Source: Ferdinandcohnia salidurans
GTDB lineage: Bacteria > Bacillota > Bacilli > Bacillales > Bacillaceae_L
Reading direction: 5' to 3'
Length of the DNA: 64,000 bases
Assembly: GCF_042680725.1 (NCBI RefSeq)
Contig: NZ_JBHUEK010000007.1
Span: 542,472-606,471 of the forward strand
The notes under the pieces were generated by a model. That model made no database searches. It was not told the DNA's origin and saw nothing but the letters and a program-made list of their open reading frames with translations. Shown here piece after piece: positions 59,210 to 64,000 of this stretch (its first letter is position 1; the number at the start of each line of letters is the position of its first letter). The position numbers and the translations under genes are program-made.

Positions 59210-61582
59210 TTAGTGGTCTCTATGTACAAAATAATTTAATATTTGTTTTAAGAAACTAGTTTTTAGTTGAATATCTTGTAAAACTTCCAGCGCCTTACAG
59301 TAATGTTCCCACATTTCTTTTTTAGCACCCTCTAAACCAAGGATGGTGACAAAAGTTGATTGATTGTTAATGGCGTCCTTTCCAACCATTTTACCAAGTA
59401 ATACGGTTGCTCCTTCAACATCTAGTAAATCATCTTTTATTTGAAAGGCTATACCAGCATGATATGCAAACTTTTTTAAAGCTTCGATTTCTCTTTCGTT
59501 CACTTTCGAGAGTATGGAAGGCATGATGAGAGCTGCCTCAAATCCTTTACCTGTTTTTAAATGACACATAAGATTTAATTCTTCAAGAGATAATTGTTTG
59601 CCCTTGGAATTTAAATCCATCACTTGCCCTTTGCACATATCTTCCGTACTTTGTGTCGAGTATTGAATTAACTTGAGTACCACTTCAGCATCAAACTGAG
59701 TAAGGGATGCTTGCTCGAAGGTTGCCCTTTGAGTCAGAAAGAGACCAGTTAATTCCGCAATGGCGGTATTATACACTTGATGGACCGTTTCCTGTCCTCT
59801 TCTAAAGGATGCATTATCCTGTGATGGAAGATCATCATAGATTAAAGATGCCGTATGCATATATTCTAATGACTTCAGCAATGGAGCAATCGTGCTTTCT
59901 TTTAACCCATATTCTTTTACACCCATCATCCAAGTTACGATCGGTCTCAGCCTTTTTCCGCCTCCATCTAGACTATAATTTGCAGCGTTTATTACTGGTG
60001 AAACATCATTGTTATGGTGGTGGATGTATAAAAGGTTATTTATCTTTGGGCGCACTTCTTCAACTAGTTCAGTAAATTCTTCTTTTTCTTTCTGTTCATT
60101 TTTTATGTTCGTAACCATGTGATCTCGTAAAAGTTTATCAAAGAAATCGACATCTTCCGCCTTTCGAACCATTTTCTGAACTACATGATTAAAGGCTGGA
60201 TTACCCGAAGCGAATGTCTCCATTATTTCTTCATACACCTTGTTTCCTACCCGCTTTTTAAATCGTTTCAATCCATTAATTGCACGATTTAAAATGATTT
60301 CACAGGCTTTTGGATCAGAATTGTATATGTTATGAATCAGATAAGAAATGACAGTCCAATATAATTCATATGGGTTTACTAAGTCGGTTCGCTTCTTGTG
60401 ATGTGTTAAATAATACGTATATGGGGTTACAGCACTGTCCTCCATGTCAGAAAACATATCAGAAAAATCATCTGCAAGTTGATTATAAATCCCATAACAG
60501 AAAATCCGCTTGTCATGACCTTCATCTTCAGGAGCATTAATTAAAGAACGAACAATCAAACGTGAAGAGGATGATTTAATAATTATTGGTATATATAAAT
60601 CTTCATTCGTATACGTTGCATTTGAAAGAACTTTATCACGGTCAATTTCTTGTGATTTAAAAAAGACATAGGATTGTTCAAAAAAAGAGTGCAACTTCTC
60701 TTCGGGTTGCTGATTCTTAATGTACTGGAAGGCTTCTGAAAGTTCCGATTGAACAAATTCTAGTAAATTCTTATTTTGCCCTGTCCACTTCCCTGGTTCA
60801 GGTACAGTTTCAGTAAGTAGTGTTGTACGTATCATATCGGAATATTGACGCTGTTCTTTGTCAGTCAGTATCTGTGCATCCAAAAGGTCATCGATAAATG
60901 GATAGGTAAGACCATAGGCAAAGCCAAGTCGAAGGGCAGTATCTAGTTTATTAGTACGAACTTCTGGAGAGAGGTCCTCCTCCATTTCCTCAATCTCATT
61001 AATGATGACGCCCGCAATGATTTTGATTAATTTCCTCTGAGCATGGGTTCCGTCCATTCCTTCTGGTATATTCATAGATACAGTCTTTAATTTTTCCAAC
61101 AACCAAATAATCGTCGATTCAATACCTTCCTTTTGGCCCCATCTGTATAATCCTGCCGTACTAAAAATATCAATTTCTTCATTTTGATCTTTGGATACTG
61201 TTTTGAGCAAATGTTCTTTCAAACTAGTAACAACGTTATCAATCCTTGATTGAGTATTAGGCGCTTTAAGGTCTTTTCCCATATCTCTCATAAATATATA
61301 GGAAATACTTCTGTCCAGGTATTGATTTAATTTCCCAGTATAATTTAGCCATCTTATATAACTATTATTATCCTTCGTATCCGAAGGTCTTTTCCCCCCT
61401 GTCAGAAAGGGAAATGGCGAACGATGAATATGTTGATGCTTCCAAGTTTTGAAGTCTTTTGTTAGTGTTGGAATATAACTTTTGTCATTGACATCTTTGT
61501 ACAGTATTTGAAAATATTGAGCGGCTTTCTTCTCAGCCTGTTGATAACATCTTTCGGCATTGTTTCTTAATCCAACATTCAT
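59210..61582 (-). CDS. Two-domain isoprenoid synthase: class-I-like N-domain fused to polyprenyl synthetase
   Basis: 790 residues. The C-terminal part (about 515-790) is a polyprenyl synthetase: GGGKRLRP (540-547), first aspartate-rich motif DDLPSQD (583-589), RRGQETVHQ, KTGKGFE and the second motif DDLLD (717-721). It should chain IPP onto an allylic diphosphate. The N-terminal about 500 residues are all-helical with two more Asp-rich motifs, DDLLD (231-235) and DDFSD (371-375), spaced about 140 residues, as expected for another class I isoprenoid synthase. No close named family is recognised for that domain. Neighbouring genes give no pathway. Confidence 0.8.
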   Translation of the reverse strand: MNVGLRNNAERCYQQAEKKAAQYFQILYKDVNDKSYIPTLTKDFKTWKHQHIHRSPFPFLTGGKRPSDTKDNNSYIRWLNYTGKLNQYLDRSISYIFMRDMGKDLKAPNTQSRIDNVVTSLKEHLLKTVSKDQNEEIDIFSTAGLYRWGQKEGIESTIIWLLEKLKTVSMNIPEGMDGTHAQRKLIKIIAGVIINEIEEMEEDLSPEVRTNKLDTALRLGFAYGLTYPFIDDLLDAQILTDKEQRQYSDMIRTTLLTETVPEPGKWTGQNKNLLEFVQSELSEAFQYIKNQQPEEKLHSFFEQSYVFFKSQEIDRDKVLSNATYTNEDLYIPIIIKSSSSRLIVRSLINAPEDEGHDKRIFCYGIYNQLADDFSDMFSDMEDSAVTPYTYYLTHHKKRTDLVNPYELYWTVISYLIHNIYNSDPKACEIILNRAINGLKRFKKRVGNKVYEEIMETFASGNPAFNHVVQKMVRKAEDVDFFDKLLRDHMVTNIKNEQKEKEEFTELVEEVRPKINNLLYIHHHNNDVSPVINAANYSLDGGGKRLRPIVTWMMGVKEYGLKESTIAPLLKSLEYMHTASLIYDDLPSQDNASFRRGQETVHQVYNTAIAELTGLFLTQRATFEQASLTQFDAEVVLKLIQYSTQSTEDMCKGQVMDLNSKGKQLSLEELNLMCHLKTGKGFEAALIMPSILSKVNEREIEALKKFAYHAGIAFQIKDDLLDVEGATVLLGKMVGKDAINNQSTFVTILGLEGAKKEMWEHYCKALEVLQDIQLKTSFLKQILNYFVHRDH

Positions 61583-61668
61583 TTTTATAGATACCTCAAC
61601 TTAAGTTCATTACCTTATATTTATGATAATAAGGTGGATTCATAACGTTTAGCATTCCATAATAATAA

Positions 61669-62154
61669 CTAAAAATCCATAGTAGATGTTATCTTTCTGC
61701 CAATAAAGTTTGCAGATACAGGACTTTTTCCTAATTCTCTAGCCCATACTGAGAGTTGCCCAATATGGTGTATTTCATGTGCAACGATATGATGTAGGAT
61801 TTCATCAACTGTATATAGCTCGTTGTCCCATGCGACTTTTATTTTTTCGTCTTTTATTTCTTCCAAACCTGATTTTAAAAAACTATTAAATTCTTTTCGG
61901 TATTGGTCAGAAAGGAGCTTAACCTTACCTAGACTGTTATATTCTGTGTACTGAACGATTACATCGTCCATTCCCCGAATTCCCCTTAACCAACTATATT
62001 CCACATCAATAATATGAAATAATGTATATAAAATACTACCTACTCCACCTGTGCGCTCCTTTACCAAATCATCAGATGAAAGCTCGTTACACCATTCAAA
62101 CCATTCATCTCTTACCTGCCAGTTATACTCAAAAAACTTTATCAATGGAAACAC
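61669..62154 (-). CDS. DinB family protein
   Basis: 161 residues of the DinB/YfiT-like four-helix bundle. The likely metal-binding histidines are in FHIIDVEYSWLRG, and HHIVAHEIHHIGQLSVWARELG. DinB-superfamily proteins include thiol transferases such as bacillithiol S-transferases; the function here is not decidable. It lies between the isoprenoid synthase and methyltransferase genes. Confidence 0.85.
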   Translation of the reverse strand: MFPLIKFFEYNWQVRDEWFEWCNELSSDDLVKERTGGVGSILYTLFHIIDVEYSWLRGIRGMDDVIVQYTEYNSLGKVKLLSDQYRKEFNSFLKSGLEEIKDEKIKVAWDNELYTVDEILHHIVAHEIHHIGQLSVWARELGKSPVSANFIGRKITSTMDF

Positions 62155-62163
62155 CCCGAAACC

Positions 62164-62868
62164 TTACTGTTTTTGAAATAATGCGGTTAAAAGTCCAGGT
62201 ACACCAAAAACTTCACTTGGCTGTTCAAATACCTTCATTTCTCTTATTTCAATATCTTTAAACTCTCTAAAAATAGATTTTAATTTTTGATCGGTGTAGC
62301 CTAATCCACCTTTTAGACTCCGTAATCGATAAACCTCCCAGTCGGAGATATCGGACCCTCCAAATTCTCCGCCCTCGGTAAAGCAAGTAAGGGCAAAAAA
62401 GCCATTTGGTTTTAATGCCTTTTTCACTAAATTTATGTATGATATCCTTCGATGAGGAGCAATATGGTGAAAGCAACCCGAATCATATACAATATCGTAA
62501 GTTCCTTCTTCAAACTCATAATCAAAAATATTTTTATGTATGTACTGTATTTGTAAATTACTTTCAGTAGCACGTTCTTCGGCCCACTTAAGCGATTCTT
62601 CAGATAAATCGACAGCATCAACGGTACATCCCTTTGCTGCAAAGTACATTGCGTTTCGACCTGGCCCACATCCTAATTCCAAAACTCTGCCTCCAGTGAA
62701 GAAATTTCTATCAAAGTATGAAACTAAGTTTTCGTCAGGAGAGTTCACAAAGAAAGGTATGCTTTTTTCTCTGTCAGTATAAAAAGTATCCCAAAAATGG
62801 GTTGGCTCACGCAGTAACGAATCTAACATTTTCAATACGTCTTCAAAATCATATATTGTTTCTGACAA
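62164..62868 (-). CDS. Class I SAM-dependent methyltransferase
   Basis: 234 residues. Motif I VLELGCGPGRNAMYFAAKGCTVDAVDLSEESLKWA and YDSGCFHHIAPHRRISYI are diagnostic. It resembles methyltransferases of the tellurite-resistance/TehB-like group. The gene starts 9 bp after the DinB gene start zone and shares direction with it. The acceptor molecule is unknown. Confidence 0.87.
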   Translation of the reverse strand: MSETIYDFEDVLKMLDSLLREPTHFWDTFYTDREKSIPFFVNSPDENLVSYFDRNFFTGGRVLELGCGPGRNAMYFAAKGCTVDAVDLSEESLKWAEERATESNLQIQYIHKNIFDYEFEEGTYDIVYDSGCFHHIAPHRRISYINLVKKALKPNGFFALTCFTEGGEFGGSDISDWEVYRLRSLKGGLGYTDQKLKSIFREFKDIEIREMKVFEQPSEVFGVPGLLTALFQKQ

Positions 62869-62890
62869 AAGGTATTACCCCTTTCCAATT

Positions 62891-63772
62891 TTAAAAGATT
62901 TCTGTTGCATCCGACGGTAAATTTCTCACATGCATCAAATACTCACTCATTTTCCGATCATCCTCAATTGGATATGTAAACGATAGCTTTTCTGCAACTT
63001 CTAAGGCTAACGTTCTAAATAAATGGCAAGTGATAAAAATAGAATCCCAAAAGTTCTCATAGTTATGGTCTGAATATGTTTTTTCGTACTGCAGCCAATA
63101 GAATTTAGGTAGAAATTTTTTAATATACTTTCCCATCTTCCCAACAGAAACTTGAAAATCAGTATTGCACCCAATCCACCATTCGACCATTTCATCCAAG
63201 CGTTGCCTAATAACTACTTCAAACATTTGTTTAGCATAGGGTAACTCGTCTCTCCAAATCCCTTTGGCCACATTTTGTAAACACCACCAAAAATCATTAC
63301 AACTACTATAAAAAATTGCTTCAGTGGGTGATTTGACTTGATAATCAATATCTGTTGGAGCAGGAATGGATGGTAAGATATTATCTTTATCCAATAAAGG
63401 TACTGTCAGTTTATCACTACCATATTCTTCAAGCATTTTTTCTTTTGTTTCAATGTGAAGATCGATTCGATTTCCATCTTTAAAAAGCATTAAATAACCA
63501 TAAGAACGACTAAAATCTAGATTAGCGCTGCATAATTGGTCATTCCTATCTGGTTCCTGTAACATGAGTAATTCACCAAACATGTTAATCCAGTTCTCAT
63601 CTTCTATAAAAGATTGAGTATTCGTAACTACGTATACAATATCGTAATCTTGAAAAATATCTTTAGGAACATTTGAATTAGTCCGTGAACCATTCATGTA
63701 AACAGCCCGAATTCGTTCGTCTCCTTTTGCAATATTCAGGATTAGGTCCATCATCACTTGTTCGTTTCTCAT
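62891..63772 (-). CDS. Aminoglycoside 6-adenylyltransferase family protein (AadK-like)
   Basis: 293 residues of the ANT(6) nucleotidyltransferase family. The NGSRTNSNVPKDIFQDYDIVYVV segment holds the G-S-R and D-x-D catalytic pattern, and FKDGNRIDLHI supplies the third acidic residue. Typical members inactivate streptomycin by adenylylation; chromosomal copies in Bacillus (AadK) exist. Activity against streptomycin cannot be claimed from sequence. Full length for the family. Confidence 0.88.
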   Translation of the reverse strand: MRNEQVMMDLILNIAKGDERIRAVYMNGSRTNSNVPKDIFQDYDIVYVVTNTQSFIEDENWINMFGELLMLQEPDRNDQLCSANLDFSRSYGYLMLFKDGNRIDLHIETKEKMLEEYGSDKLTVPLLDKDNILPSIPAPTDIDYQVKSPTEAIFYSSCNDFWWCLQNVAKGIWRDELPYAKQMFEVVIRQRLDEMVEWWIGCNTDFQVSVGKMGKYIKKFLPKFYWLQYEKTYSDHNYENFWDSIFITCHLFRTLALEVAEKLSFTYPIEDDRKMSEYLMHVRNLPSDATEIF

Positions 63773-63910
63773 GAAATAACTCCTTGAAATATACTATTGA
63801 TAATACTTATTTCGATTTTCACCATAAAATTACCTGCATGGAACCAAATAAAAAATGCACCATCACAGCTATTACTACAAAGTCGAAGGAAAGATAAAAA
63901 ATATGAAGAA

Positions 63911-63981
63911 ACCTGAGTCTATTCTAGACTCAGGTCAGACTGTAGACAAACTCGAAAAATTTCGAGTTTGCCTACAGTCTT
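63911..63981. terminator. Tandem hairpins at the window end
   Basis: The first hairpin is ACCTGAGTCTA / TAGACTCAGGT (63911-63935). The second is AGACTGTAGACAAACTCGAAA at 63938-63958 pairing with 63961-63981 with one mismatch, then TTTTTT on the + strand. The second would terminate a + transcript. The gene it serves is not visible here. The long stem also resembles a dispersed repeat. Confidence 0.6.
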
Positions 63982-64000
63982 TTTTAATTTACAATATTTA

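Noticed and set aside
62891..63772. Acquired antibiotic-resistance island suggested by the ANT(6)-like gene
   Set aside because: No transposase, integrase or composition break is visible; chromosomal AadK-like genes are normal in Bacillus.

Overview
This is a 64 kb low-GC chromosomal segment from a spore-forming member of the Bacillaceae (Bacillus sensu lato). The assignment rests on gene content and style: a des-desK-desR cold-shock lipid desaturase locus, HutP, a YvgN-type aldo-keto reductase, a SpoIIM-family protein, a canonical cre site, strong GGAGG ribosome sites, many TTG starts, and rho-independent terminators after most genes. The species cannot be named from sequence alone. No rRNA, tRNA, CRISPR array, prophage or transposase was seen.

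Layout. 1-2889 is an NAD salvage operon (pncA-pncB-nadE; nadE runs off the left edge). 3000-7500 holds small proteins, an EamA transporter, an acyl-CoA ligase and a lipoprotein amidase. 7582-14379 is a membrane island (RDD, SpoIIM-like, DUF58, MoxR ATPase, DUF4350, DUF4129, multi-pass membrane protein). 14500-20400 holds an FAD oxidoreductase, two small genes, a YcgL-like nucleotidyltransferase behind an orphan hutP, a two-subunit MaoC-type dehydratase, an aldo-keto reductase and tatA. 20419-23440 is des-desKR. 23700-29300 holds a guanylate-kinase-like protein, ppaC, and a cstA / Cys-Cys-tail protein / ArsA-type ATPase operon. 29500-34200 holds a TrpXYZ-like ABC importer and an NSS symporter. 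34200-41100 holds a CNNM/CBS protein, YceI, a D,D-carboxypeptidase, UppP, DedA, exonuclease III and an SDR. 41200-51600 holds a putative secreted zinc protease, MntR, a one-polypeptide sigma/anti-sigma fusion, a heterodimeric ABC exporter, an MFS pump and CorA. 51700-56200 holds a secreted GH3 enzyme under a cre site, and PepF. 56200-64000 is an accessory run of small enzymes (Nudix, VOC, two methyltransferases, GNAT, DinB, an ANT(6)-like nucleotidyltransferase) around a 790-residue protein that joins a prenyl synthase to a second class-I-like isoprenoid domain.

Most of the window is ordinary housekeeping and transport DNA. The parts most worth following up are the double-domain isoprenoid synthase (59210-61582), the fused sigma/anti-sigma protein (42701-44719), the cstA/CC/ArsA cassette (26241-29289), and hutP separated from a nucleotidyltransferase by a terminator with no hut genes nearby. 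Several dispersed, hairpin-rich intergenic repeats are present, including one family with two copies about 27 kb apart in opposite orientation. Domain assignments come from motif reading without any database search.
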